Source of the DNA: Tissierella pigra
GTDB lineage: Bacteria > Bacillota > Clostridia > Tissierellales > Tissierellaceae
Direction: 5' to 3'
DNA length: 55,100 bases
Assembly: GCF_009695605.1 (NCBI RefSeq)
Contig: NZ_VUNQ01000024.1
Coordinates: forward strand, 1 to 55,100
Under the pieces are notes generated by a model. It saw only the letters and a list, made by a program, of their open reading frames with translations, made no database searches and had not been told where the DNA came from. A program made the position numbers and the translations under genes. The stretch's first letter is position 1. The number at the start of each line of letters is the position of its first letter. Of this stretch, positions 7,754 through 16,376 are shown piece after piece.

Positions 7754-8815
7754 ATGTATGATATTGCTATTATAGGTTCAGGTCCTGCTGGGGCAAACCT
7801 TGCACGATTAATAGGAAATAAATATAAAGTTTTATTAATAGATAAAAGGAATTTTAAAAATGAGAATTCCAAAAAAATCTCCCATAAATGTTGTGGAGGT
7901 CTATTAGCACCAGATGCTCAAAAGATGCTTGTAAAATTAGGTTTAGGAATACCTAAAAATATATTAGTTGACCCTCAGCTTTTTGCTGTAAGAACTATTG
8001 ATATGAATAATAATTTAGATAACTTATATCAAAAATTCTATTTCAATATGGATAGGGAAAAATTTGATAGATGGTTAATTTCCATGATTCCATCTAACGT
8101 TGATAAAATATTTGATTCATGTTTTAAAGGTTTCACTGAAATATCAGAAGGCTATGAAATTAAATATATTCATAATCAACAGGAAATTTCAGCGAAAACA
8201 AAGATTATCATAGGTGCAGACGGTGCATCTTCAAGAATAAGAAATTTAATAAGTAACAATATTCATATGCCTGAAAGATATATAGCAATTCAAGAATCCT
8301 ATAAGTCTCCTATACCTGCACATAATTTTACAGCCATATTCGATGAAGAAATAACTGATTTCTACTCTTGGATAATACCAAAGGATAATTATCTATTACT
8401 AGGAGCTGCCCTTAGACCTAGAAACAATACGGCAGAAAAGTATAATCTACTAAAAGCAAAATTAAAAAATCTAGGTTTTAACTTTAGCAATAGTATCCAT
8501 AGAGAAAGTGCATATATTTACAGACCCAAAAAATTATCACAGTTTTATCTTGGAATGGATAATATAGCCCTTATTGGCGAAGCCGCTGGAGCCATTAGTC
8601 CTAGCTCCGCAGAAGGAATCAGCTATGCGCTGAAAACTTCTCTATATCTAGCTCAAAGTCTTGAAAAAGGTATTGATGGATTTCAAAATAGATATAAAAG
8701 TAAGGCAGATAATATTAAATTTAATCTAATGGCTAAAAATTTAAAATCTCCAGCTATGTATAATCCTTATATTAGGCGAATAGCCATAAAATCAGGCTTA
8801 TTTAGTATAAAGTAA
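7754..8815 (+). CDS. FAD-dependent oxidoreductase, CbrA / geranylgeranyl-reductase-like
   Basis: The 353-residue flavoprotein has the N-terminal dinucleotide fold IIGSGPAGANLARLI (6-20), a CCGGLLAPDAQ segment after the first fold, the GADGASSRIR motif (about 155) and the second FAD motif IALIGEAAGAISPSSAEGISYAL (about 272-294). The overall pattern, especially CGGLLAPDAQ and the FAD motif, is like E. coli CbrA and the wider geranylgeranyl reductase family, whose members reduce isoprenoid chains or unknown substrates. The substrate here is unknown. It starts after AGAAGGTGA, 42 bases behind the HTH gene, so it may be read from the same promoter. Confidence 0.82.
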   Translation: MYDIAIIGSGPAGANLARLIGNKYKVLLIDKRNFKNENSKKISHKCCGGLLAPDAQKMLVKLGLGIPKNILVDPQLFAVRTIDMNNNLDNLYQKFYFNMDREKFDRWLISMIPSNVDKIFDSCFKGFTEISEGYEIKYIHNQQEISAKTKIIIGADGASSRIRNLISNNIHMPERYIAIQESYKSPIPAHNFTAIFDEEITDFYSWIIPKDNYLLLGAALRPRNNTAEKYNLLKAKLKNLGFNFSNSIHRESAYIYRPKKLSQFYLGMDNIALIGEAAGAISPSSAEGISYALKTSLYLAQSLEKGIDGFQNRYKSKADNIKFNLMAKNLKSPAMYNPYIRRIAIKSGLFSIK

Positions 8816-8954
8816 TCTTTTTACATAAAATCAACATCTTAATATCTACTTGTCTTCTTCAAATAAAAATATCTCCTATATTTTTCATGGTTTTTTTTAA
8901 CGAAAATGGGTAATATTCTTAATAACCAAATTCATTTAAAAAGGAGAGTCTTAC

Positions 8955-9452
8955 ATGAGCAAATATCTTATACTCTACAGACACGGAATGGCAGAAGATA
9001 AGGAAAAATCTACAGATGATGATTTAAGGTCCCTTTCACTTAGAGGAAAAAAACTACTGAAGAAAAGTGTATCTGGATTTAAGACAATGCTAGGTAATCA
9101 TAAAAATATAAAAATTTATTCTAGCCCAAAACTAAGGGCAAGAGAAACTGCTGACATGTTATCAGAAGAGCTAGATTTAGAAGATCCAATATACTTAGAT
9201 TTTCTTGGAACTGGAGGCAGTGTTCGTTTACTTAGGGATCTGGTTACTGATATTGAGCCTGAAACTGCTGCAATTATAGTTGGTCAGCAACCCTTCCTTT
9301 CACTTTGGAGCCAAGAACTTTCAGGAACCTTCCTTCGTTTTAAAAAAGGAACTGCAGCCTGTTTCAAACTTCCTGATGAAGGAGGAGAAGCTAAAGCTGA
9401 ACTAACCTGGTATTTACAGACCCGTGAATTTGTAAAAATTGATGAAAAGTAA
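8955..9452 (+). CDS. SixA-like histidine phosphatase family protein with altered active site
   Basis: The 165-residue protein has the phosphohistidine-accepting motif LYRHGMAED (His10), then SSPKLRARETADML (55-69), as in SixA-type branch-1 histidine phosphatases. The usual second catalytic histidine, found in a VGHxP motif, is replaced: the sequence reads IVGQQPFLS with Gln at 111 (codon CAG). Length fits the family (about 160). It has its own AAGGAG site and terminator. It may dephosphorylate phosphohistidine proteins or phosphoesters, or be an impaired phosphatase that only binds. Confidence 0.82.
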   Translation: MSKYLILYRHGMAEDKEKSTDDDLRSLSLRGKKLLKKSVSGFKTMLGNHKNIKIYSSPKLRARETADMLSEELDLEDPIYLDFLGTGGSVRLLRDLVTDIEPETAAIIVGQQPFLSLWSQELSGTFLRFKKGTAACFKLPDEGGEAKAELTWYLQTREFVKIDEK

Positions 9453-9463
9453 AGATTTAATTT

Positions 9464-9497
9464 AAATCCCAATGGATATATAATTTCATTGGGATTT
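9464..9497 (+). terminator. Intrinsic terminator of the SixA-like gene
   Basis: An 11-bp stem AAATCCCAATG/CATTGGGATTT is followed by TATTTTTT. Confidence 0.85.
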
Positions 9498-9582
9498 ATT
9501 TTTTACAGATTCCTAAACCATATATTTACAAATCATTGAATTTCCTATAAACTATAGGTAAATACATAAAAGAGGTGATATT

Positions 9583-10818
9583 TTGAAAAATCATGAAATG
9601 ATATTAAATGATTATGCAAAGTTATGTGTTAAAGTAGGTATCAATATTCAAAAAGGTCAACCCCTAGTAATCAATGCTCCAATTGAGGGTATTGAATTTG
9701 TCAGACTTCTTGCTAAAAATGCCTATGAACTTGGTGCCAGTGAAGTTCATGTAAACTGGAATGATGAAGTCCTTACAAAACTAAAATACGAAAATGCTCC
9801 TATGGAAGTATTTGAAAACTTCCCATCATGGTATGCTGATTCTTTAGAGGATTTTGCAAAAAAAGGTGCAGGTTTCCTTTCAATTTCAGCTCAAGACCCA
9901 GAATTACTTAAAGAAATTGATCCAAAGAAAATAGCTGCAAATAACAAATCTTCTTCCATTGGATTAAAAGAATTTAGAAAATATACTATGAACGATATAA
10001 ACCCTTGGTGTGTAGTATCTATTCCTACTAAATCATGGGCAAAAAGAGTATTTCCTAATGTAAGTGAAGAAGAGGCAGTTGAAAAACTATGGGCTGCCAT
10101 ATTTAATGCTACTCGTATGGATTTAGAAAATCCTGTTGAAGCTTGGGAAAATCATATGGATAATTTAAAAGAAAAGGTTGATTTCTTAAATAATAAGAAA
10201 TTAAAATCCTTACACTACAAGTCATCCAATGGAACAGATTTAATGGTAGAATTGCCAGAAAATCATATTTGGGCTGGTGGCGGGGCTACTGACTCTAAAG
10301 ATGTATACTTTGCACCAAATATGCCTACTGAAGAAGTATTTACTATGCCATTAAAAACAGGAGTAAATGGTGTAGTATATAGCACAAAACCTCTAAATTA
10401 TGGTGGCAAATTAATAGATGATTTTAAACTTACCTTTAAAGATGGAATGGTTATAGATTATGATGCCAAAGTTGGTCGAGATGTATTAAAGGATTTATTT
10501 GACATAGACGAAGGTGCAAAACACCTTGGAGAAGTAGCTCTAGTTCCTTTTAGTTCACCTATTTCTAAATCCAATATAATCTTTATGAACACGCTATTTG
10601 ACGAAAACGCATCTTGTCACTTTGCCTTTGGTAAGGCATATCCTACTAATATAGTTGGTGGAGAAAATATGACAGATGAAGAATTAGAAAAACACGGAGT
10701 AAATAACTCCCTTACTCACGTAGACTTTATGATTGGTTCAGAAGATATGTCAATCATAGGTGAGACTATAGATGGAGAAAAATTACAAGTATTTGAAAAT
10801 GGTAACTGGGCATTTTAA
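9583..10818 (+). CDS. Aminopeptidase, M29 family
   Basis: The 411-residue protein matches the M29 (aminopeptidase T/AmpS) metallopeptidases in length and in the metal-site region of the second domain: LPENHIWAGGG, then PNMPTEEVFTMP, and near the C-terminus CHFAFGKAYPTNI, with THVDFMIGSEDM. These cytosolic enzymes remove N-terminal residues from peptides using two metal ions. The start is a TTG at 9583 placed by an AGAGGTGAT site. It is monocistronic, with a small palindrome (CCTATA, AAC, TATAGG) at about 9543-9557 before it and a strong terminator after it. Confidence 0.9.
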   Translation: MKNHEMILNDYAKLCVKVGINIQKGQPLVINAPIEGIEFVRLLAKNAYELGASEVHVNWNDEVLTKLKYENAPMEVFENFPSWYADSLEDFAKKGAGFLSISAQDPELLKEIDPKKIAANNKSSSIGLKEFRKYTMNDINPWCVVSIPTKSWAKRVFPNVSEEEAVEKLWAAIFNATRMDLENPVEAWENHMDNLKEKVDFLNNKKLKSLHYKSSNGTDLMVELPENHIWAGGGATDSKDVYFAPNMPTEEVFTMPLKTGVNGVVYSTKPLNYGGKLIDDFKLTFKDGMVIDYDAKVGRDVLKDLFDIDEGAKHLGEVALVPFSSPISKSNIIFMNTLFDENASCHFAFGKAYPTNIVGGENMTDEELEKHGVNNSLTHVDFMIGSEDMSIIGETIDGEKLQVFENGNWAF

Positions 10819-10834
10819 AATAAATATATAAGAT

Positions 10835-10862
10835 AAAGGATAAGCAAGTTTGCTTATCCTTT
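10835..10862. terminator. Bidirectional terminator between the M29 peptidase and the minus-strand cassette
   Basis: A perfect 12-bp stem AAAGGATAAGCA with an AGTT loop lies between converging genes. Confidence 0.85.
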
Positions 10863-10871
10863 ATTATTAAA

Positions 10872-11216
10872 TTAACCCCAATAGGACAATTTTAGAAACA
10901 TATTTATAATTTTAGTCAATTCCCTAAATTCTTCCTCAGAAATAACACCATAATCCTTCCCATATATTCCTCTAGATTCTAAGCTCCATAAGAATGATTT
11001 ATAGTCAGGATATTCATTGATATTATTTTTTAAAAGATATATAAGATTTTCTAATTTTTGATATTTTAGGGTATTATGTTTTTTTTCTTGTTCATATAAA
11101 GATAAGTCCTGTATCAATTCCAATGGTATAGTAATCTTATAACGATAGTTATCACTATCATATGGCAAAAAATCATTTTTATAGTTCTCATAGCTTTCAC
11201 ATACTATCCTATACAT
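10872..11216 (-). CDS. Hypothetical protein paired with a nucleotidyltransferase
   Basis: This 114-residue, soluble, charged protein has no domain I recognise. It is rich in Tyr, Glu and Lys, with a central helical stretch (about 35-70) and a C-terminal EEEFRELTKIINMFLKL helix. It starts inside the last codons of the nucleotidyltransferase gene (8-base overlap), so the two are translationally coupled and probably work together. In nucleotidyltransferase toxin-antitoxin systems a small partner of this kind acts as antitoxin or cofactor, but nothing in its sequence proves that. Confidence 0.6.
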   Translation of the reverse strand: MYRIVCESYENYKNDFLPYDSDNYRYKITIPLELIQDLSLYEQEKKHNTLKYQKLENLIYLLKNNINEYPDYKSFLWSLESRGIYGKDYGVISEEEFRELTKIINMFLKLSYWG

Positions 11217-11718
11217 TATATCTCTCCCTAAACCGTACTAATTGTCTTTTAAATTGTTCTTTTTTTGACTTATACAAATCATTTCTAGATAAAACTTCAC
11301 ATATGATTTCATTTATTAATTCCTTATTAGCCATATTAATAAGTATATCAATATCCTCTAAATCCTTTTCCGCCAACCTGATGATTTTACTCACAATTAT
11401 ATCTTCCACTGATAGCAAATAAATATTTAAATATGTAAACTTATCCAATCTTTTAGCTCTTTCTCTAAATTTAGGTGATATTAATGTACTTTCATATTCT
11501 AGCATATCAAAATCTCTTAAGAGTACAAAAACTCGACCTAATTTAGAAGGATAATCTAAATCTATGAAATCAAAATCTCTAGTTGCTCTTTCAGTATAAT
11601 CTCCTAATATACATGCAGATCCTCCTAGAAAATATATATCAAAGGGTTCAATATTAAAAACCTGTGAAACCTTTTCCATATCAAAAATTCGATCTTCTAA
11701 TTCTTCCTTCAAATTCAT
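11209..11718 (-). CDS. Nucleotidyltransferase-fold protein (DUF6036/AbiEii-like)
   Basis: The 169-residue protein carries a minimal nucleotidyltransferase core: YFLGGSACIL (Gly-Gly-Ser motif, about 29-38) and ATRDFDFID with the metal-binding Asp pair D-F-D (about 46-51), then LLSVEDIIVSKIIRLAEKDLEDIDIL, typical of DUF6036-type enzymes that sort with AbiEii/MenT toxins. It is first of a two-gene minus-strand cassette. An extended -10 (TGGTATAAT, 11778-11786) lies upstream. It could be a tRNA-modifying toxin or a housekeeping enzyme; the family call is solid at fold level only. Confidence 0.7.
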   Translation of the reverse strand: MNLKEELEDRIFDMEKVSQVFNIEPFDIYFLGGSACILGDYTERATRDFDFIDLDYPSKLGRVFVLLRDFDMLEYESTLISPKFRERAKRLDKFTYLNIYLLSVEDIIVSKIIRLAEKDLEDIDILINMANKELINEIICEVLSRNDLYKSKKEQFKRQLVRFRERYNV

Positions 11719-11777
11719 ATTTAGCCCCCATTTATTACATCAACTAATATATATTATGTAAATCATTATTTAAATAT

Positions 11778-11786
11778 ATTATACCA
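11778..11786 (-). promoter_or_regulatory. Extended -10 element before the nucleotidyltransferase cassette
   Basis: On the minus strand the sequence reads TGGTATAAT, an extended -10 with no clear -35. Confidence 0.4.
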
Positions 11787-11892
11787 TATAGTTTTACAAT
11801 TCTCTATTCACTATTAAAAGAATATATAAAATACTATGCAGTGATAATTTTACCACTATGGGTAAGTATATCTTTAAAGGACGGTGATATAT

Positions 11893-12909
11893 TTGAAAAG
11901 TTTAACATCATATAAAATTAAAGATATGGAATTAAAAAATAGGATTGTAATGCCTCCAATGTGTATGTATTCTTCTGATGAAAGTGGAATGGTTAAGGAC
12001 TTCCACAAAATTCACTATATATCTAGAGCCATAGGTGATGTGGGATTAATCATTGTTGAAGCCACTGGTGTAGTTCCCAATGGCAGAATCACCAGTAATG
12101 ATCTAGGTATTTGGAATAATGAACATATAGAAGGATTAAAATCATTAGTAGATGGTGTGAAATCTCACGGCAGTAAAATAGCCATACAATTAGCCCATGC
12201 AGGAAGAAAATGTGAGTCCAATGATGAATATATTGTAGCCCCTTCAGCAATTCCATTTAATGAAAAATATAGAATACCCCGTGAATTATCAAAGGAAGAA
12301 ATCAAAAAATTGGTATTGGCTTTCAGAGATGCTTCAAGGCGTGCCAATGAGGCTGGTTTTGATTCCATAGAGATTCATGGAGCCCATGGATATTTGATAC
12401 ATGAATTCTTATCTCCTATTACAAATAAGAGAACTGATGAATATGGTGGTAGTATAGAAAATAGAACTAGATTTTTAAAGGAAATATTAGAATCTGTAAA
12501 AGAAGTATGGCCTAAAGAAAAGCCTATTCTTCTTAGGGTATCTGCTGATGATTATGACAATGATGGAATTGATAAATATGAAATGGTGAATATTATCAAT
12601 GAAGTAAAAGAAAATATAGATATGGTTCATGTAAGTACTGGAGGACTAATCAATGCTAAATTTCCAATATTCCCAGGATACCAAGTATCTCATTCTCACA
12701 TCATAAGAAAAGAATGTAATATGCCTACAATTGCAGTAGGACTTATTAAAGAATTTGACCAAATAGAAGAAATCCTTTATAATAATAGAGCTGATTTAGT
12801 AGCCATTGGCAGGGGACTTCTTCGTGACCCATATTTTGTACTGAATATGGCTTATGATAATAATTTAGATATAAAATATCCTAGACAATATGAAAGAGGA
12901 TACTTTTAA
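11893..12909 (+). CDS. NADH:flavin oxidoreductase, old yellow enzyme family (YqjM type)
   Basis: The 338-residue FMN barrel protein is of the thermophilic-like YqjM class: MPPMCMYSSDESG near the N-terminus with the FMN-tuning cysteine, IQLAHAGRKC, the substrate-binding His pair in EIHGAHGYLIHEFLSP, and NKRTDEYGGSIENRTRF. Such enzymes reduce activated C=C bonds of enones and similar electrophiles. The chosen start is TTG 11893, since GGTGA lies 5 bases before it; the GTG at 11884 has no room for a ribosome site. It stands alone between divergent and convergent genes. Confidence 0.9.
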   Translation: MKSLTSYKIKDMELKNRIVMPPMCMYSSDESGMVKDFHKIHYISRAIGDVGLIIVEATGVVPNGRITSNDLGIWNNEHIEGLKSLVDGVKSHGSKIAIQLAHAGRKCESNDEYIVAPSAIPFNEKYRIPRELSKEEIKKLVLAFRDASRRANEAGFDSIEIHGAHGYLIHEFLSPITNKRTDEYGGSIENRTRFLKEILESVKEVWPKEKPILLRVSADDYDNDGIDKYEMVNIINEVKENIDMVHVSTGGLINAKFPIFPGYQVSHSHIIRKECNMPTIAVGLIKEFDQIEEILYNNRADLVAIGRGLLRDPYFVLNMAYDNNLDIKYPRQYERGYF

Positions 12910-12938
12910 AAAAAGATAGGGAAATCCCTATCTTTTTT
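12909..12938. terminator. Bidirectional terminator
   Basis: A 14-bp stem AAAAAAGATAGGGA with a two-base loop lies between the old yellow enzyme gene and the converging ABC permease gene. Confidence 0.88.
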
Positions 12939-12941
12939 ACT

Positions 12942-15566
12942 TTAATTTTCTGCTTTTATACTTTCCACTATGATTTTATCATTGATTCTCTTAAGGGGAT
13001 ATGCTCCAGATAATAAGGCTATTATTACAGCCCCTATACAGGCAATAAATATATTCTTCCATGGTATCATCCATTGAAATTCTCTAATTCTCATTAATAT
13101 ATTAAACAATATATATGACAATACTGTCCCTATTGTTCCACCAAATATCGTAGCATATATACCATAGAAAAGGCTTTCAAATGCTACCATTCTCTTAATA
13201 CCAGATTGAGTCATACCTATGGCTTTAATCATTGCGATTTCCTTAGTTCTCAATATAATATTTGTACTTATGGTATTTATTATATTTATTGAACTTATTA
13301 AAGTGATTATGGCTACAAAACCATATAAAAATATACTTACAATTATATTTACTATCTTATTTTCCTTAGCTGATTCCGCATAATCTATATAATGAAACCC
13401 TGGTGTTCTTTCCTCTAATTTATCCAAATAAGACCTTATATTTTCAATGTCTCCATCCTCAGTCATATCAATATACATATTTGTACGGTATCTACTTATA
13501 CTATCATCAATCTCTTCATCATTTGTCATTAATAAATTATTTAATACCTCTTCTGTAGTTATTATATTTATACTGCCATTTAGATTATATTCCATATCTA
13601 ATATACCTTTTTCCAATACTCCTGCCACTGTTAGTTCTTTGTAAACACGATCTGCTCCTTCTTTATCTAAATCATAGGAAGCATAAGGTAGTTTATCTCC
13701 TACCTTTAATTTATATCCTTCCATCAAAGAATTCCTCTTAGTTTTTTGGTTATGGGCATAGGTACTATTTATAACCAATACTCCATTTTCTTTATTTAGT
13801 TTATCTATATCTAAAGTCCCTTCTTTTAATAATCCCTTTAAAACCTCTAAATTTTCATCTCCAATAGTAAATATTTGAGCATTATTTATCTCAATTAAAT
13901 CATCTTTCTTATTTTCAAATAACATAGGAGCCATTTTTATCATATCCTTGCTAATTCGGTTTTCTTTGATTAAGACTTCTCCATTATTAAAGGTTACTTT
14001 ATATACTCTCTTTATATCCTCTATATCTTTTAACTCTCTATATATTTTTTCTGCATTATCATCTATATCCCCATAGATAGAGAAATTTCCCATATTGCTA
14101 CTTTCTACAACACCCATCTTAAACATAAAATTTGAGAAACTAGAAAATGTAATAAATAGAGATATACTTATAACCATGGAAAATACTGTTATTATAAATC
14201 TCTTTCGATTTCTTCTTAGATTCTTATATGCAATTTCTCCTTCTACTCCTAAGATTTTTCTGATAAATATAGTATTTTTAGTTTTACCAACCTTTTCCTT
14301 CCTAATACTTCCCGTATTCCTAACAGCTTCCACTGGAGACACCTTTCCTGCTTTTATTGCTGGACCTATGGCAGATAAAAATACTGTAACTAATCCTATT
14401 ACAGTACTGATTAGAAATACAATTTCTGATATGGTTATTTTCATATCACTAAAAACAAGTATATCTGCTTTTAATAAATTAATGATATATAAAACTACTC
14501 TCATGGCAAATACTCCTGAAAACAACCCTATTGGAATACCTATTATACTAAGAATCATAGCTTCTTTAAGGACTATCCCTTTAATTTGCCTTGGTGTAGC
14601 TCCAACTGATCTCAAAAGTCCAAATTGAGTTATTCTTTCTAATACTGAAATATTAAAAGCATTATATATAACTGCTATAGTAGATACTATAATCAATCCT
14701 ACTACAAACAATAAAAGAATTACCATGGATTTATCAAATGTTTCACTCATGCTTTCTGCATATAATCTCAATACTCTATAATTATATTCAAAGTCATTTT
14801 CTGTCTTTCCCAAATCCTTTGCAATTGATGTTACTTTTTCATATGCGTCTTTTACATTTGGAAGCTTTATATAAGCACTATAACTTCCTTCTTCTGTCTT
14901 ATTATCTAATCCAACAACACCTTTAGTAACTAAGTTTCCTTTCCAAATATATTGAGGTTTTATAAAACCTACAACTGTATATTCCTTTTCTCCAGTTTTC
15001 TCAAAGGTTTCTTTTCTAATAATGTTTCCGTCTGAGGTCTCTTCATCATTTCCAATCACTCTATTTCCAACTGTTAATTTTATCTTATCTCCTAATTGTA
15101 CCTCTTTATAAAAATAATTAGCCACCCAATGCTCTATTGCTATTTCATCTGGTGTTTTTGGAAGCCTTCCTTCATCTATATTAAGAGGAAGCATTTCTAG
15201 AGCTTTATCTTCAAGACCTTCTATTTCTATATATCTATATGGAATGTCCCATCTGTATTCTTCCCTTTCTCCTTGAGTTGTTTCCTGTACTATAGCCGAA
15301 CCTTCAAACTTACCAATTCCTGCTTCTGATACTCCTACATGATTCATTAATTTATTTATACTATCCCTATTCATCTCATTAAATTTAGCATGATAAGAAC
15401 CATTTTCTCTTATGGCATCTGCAATCAATGCTCCTCTTACAGATACAATTATGGTTCCTATTGCTGAAATAAGTGCTACAGATAAAATAATTCCCAATAT
15501 AGTAAGTAATGTCCTGTTTTTTTGTCCTTTCAAATATCTATAGGTAATTTCTTTATAACTTTGCAT
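12942..15566 (-). CDS. FtsX-like ABC transporter permease (MacB type, two-domain)
   Basis: The 874-residue membrane protein has two FtsX-like halves. The first has a membrane helix at about 18-42, a long extracytoplasmic domain and three helices (about 275-415). The second begins with a helix near 455, then another large outside domain, and ends in three helices (about 745-865). The conserved FGLLRSVGATPRQIKG and IAMIKAIGMTQSGIKR loops follow the first helix of each triplet. This architecture serves peptide-antibiotic resistance, lipoprotein release or export. It overlaps its ATPase gene by 14 bases and shares the locus with a two-component system. Confidence 0.88.
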   Translation of the reverse strand: MQSYKEITYRYLKGQKNRTLLTILGIILSVALISAIGTIIVSVRGALIADAIRENGSYHAKFNEMNRDSINKLMNHVGVSEAGIGKFEGSAIVQETTQGEREEYRWDIPYRYIEIEGLEDKALEMLPLNIDEGRLPKTPDEIAIEHWVANYFYKEVQLGDKIKLTVGNRVIGNDEETSDGNIIRKETFEKTGEKEYTVVGFIKPQYIWKGNLVTKGVVGLDNKTEEGSYSAYIKLPNVKDAYEKVTSIAKDLGKTENDFEYNYRVLRLYAESMSETFDKSMVILLLFVVGLIIVSTIAVIYNAFNISVLERITQFGLLRSVGATPRQIKGIVLKEAMILSIIGIPIGLFSGVFAMRVVLYIINLLKADILVFSDMKITISEIVFLISTVIGLVTVFLSAIGPAIKAGKVSPVEAVRNTGSIRKEKVGKTKNTIFIRKILGVEGEIAYKNLRRNRKRFIITVFSMVISISLFITFSSFSNFMFKMGVVESSNMGNFSIYGDIDDNAEKIYRELKDIEDIKRVYKVTFNNGEVLIKENRISKDMIKMAPMLFENKKDDLIEINNAQIFTIGDENLEVLKGLLKEGTLDIDKLNKENGVLVINSTYAHNQKTKRNSLMEGYKLKVGDKLPYASYDLDKEGADRVYKELTVAGVLEKGILDMEYNLNGSINIITTEEVLNNLLMTNDEEIDDSISRYRTNMYIDMTEDGDIENIRSYLDKLEERTPGFHYIDYAESAKENKIVNIIVSIFLYGFVAIITLISSINIINTISTNIILRTKEIAMIKAIGMTQSGIKRMVAFESLFYGIYATIFGGTIGTVLSYILFNILMRIREFQWMIPWKNIFIACIGAVIIALLSGAYPLKRINDKIIVESIKAEN

Positions 15567-16242
15567 TGTTAATCACCTCATTTATAATATTGCCGTCTCC
15601 TATGGTTATTATCCTATCAGCTTGAGAAGCAATATTTAAATCATGGGTTATAAGTATCAATGTTTGATTATATTTTCTTACAGATATTTTAAGTAAATCT
15701 ATTATCTCCTTACTATTTTTACTATCTAAGTTTCCTGTAGGCTCATCTGCCAATACTATAGAGGGTTTGTAGACCAATGCCCTGCCTATAGATACTCTTT
15801 GCTGCTGTCCTCCTGAGAGTTCATTTGGCAAATGATGTTTTCTATCTTCTAATCCAAGAATATTTATTAATTCTTCAAGATGTTCTTTATTTACTTTCTT
15901 TGTATCTAAAAGTAAAGGTAATAATATATTTTCCTCTGCCGTGAGAACTGGAACAAGATTATAAAATTGAAATATAAATCCTACCTTTCTTCTTCTAAAT
16001 ATAGCCAGTTCCTTTTCAGAAAGATTATATATATCTACTCCATCTATATATATTTTTCCACTTGTAGGCTTATCTACTCCACCTAACAAATGTAAAAGAG
16101 TGGATTTCCCAGAACCACTTGCCCCTACTACTGCTACAAATTCTCCATTTTTTATAGTTAAATTAATATTTTTTAAAGCCTCTACTTTAGTATTTCCTGT
16201 ACCATAGGATTTACATAAATCAACGACTTTCACCACATCCAT
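15553..16242 (-). CDS. ABC transporter ATP-binding protein (MacB/LolD type)
   Basis: The 229-residue ATPase has Walker A GASGSGKST (about 39-47), signature LSGGQQQR, Walker B VLADEPTGNLD and the switch region ITHDLN. VDKPTSGKIYIDGVDI is typical of the MacB/LolD group, partners of FtsX-type permeases. It overlaps the permease gene by 14 bases. A 134-base gap with a possible promoter (TTGACA on the minus strand at 16308-16313, with several TATAAT-like blocks) separates it from the upstream kinase gene, so it may be the regulated output of that kinase. Confidence 0.92.
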   Translation of the reverse strand: MDVVKVVDLCKSYGTGNTKVEALKNINLTIKNGEFVAVVGASGSGKSTLLHLLGGVDKPTSGKIYIDGVDIYNLSEKELAIFRRRKVGFIFQFYNLVPVLTAEENILLPLLLDTKKVNKEHLEELINILGLEDRKHHLPNELSGGQQQRVSIGRALVYKPSIVLADEPTGNLDSKNSKEIIDLLKISVRKYNQTLILITHDLNIASQADRIITIGDGNIINEVINNAKL

Positions 16243-16376
16243 TTTATCCCTCCTATTATATTTATCTCATTAACTGTAAGTAATAACATCATATTTATAT
16301 TATATGGTGTCAACCTTACATCTTCATGAATAGAAGGATTACAGTTTAGTAAGAAATCTCTTAGATATAAAAAAGA

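Noticed and set aside
14095-14628. Plus-strand open frame of 177 codons inside the FtsX permease
   Set aside because: Antisense shadow of a strong membrane-protein gene with no ribosome site.
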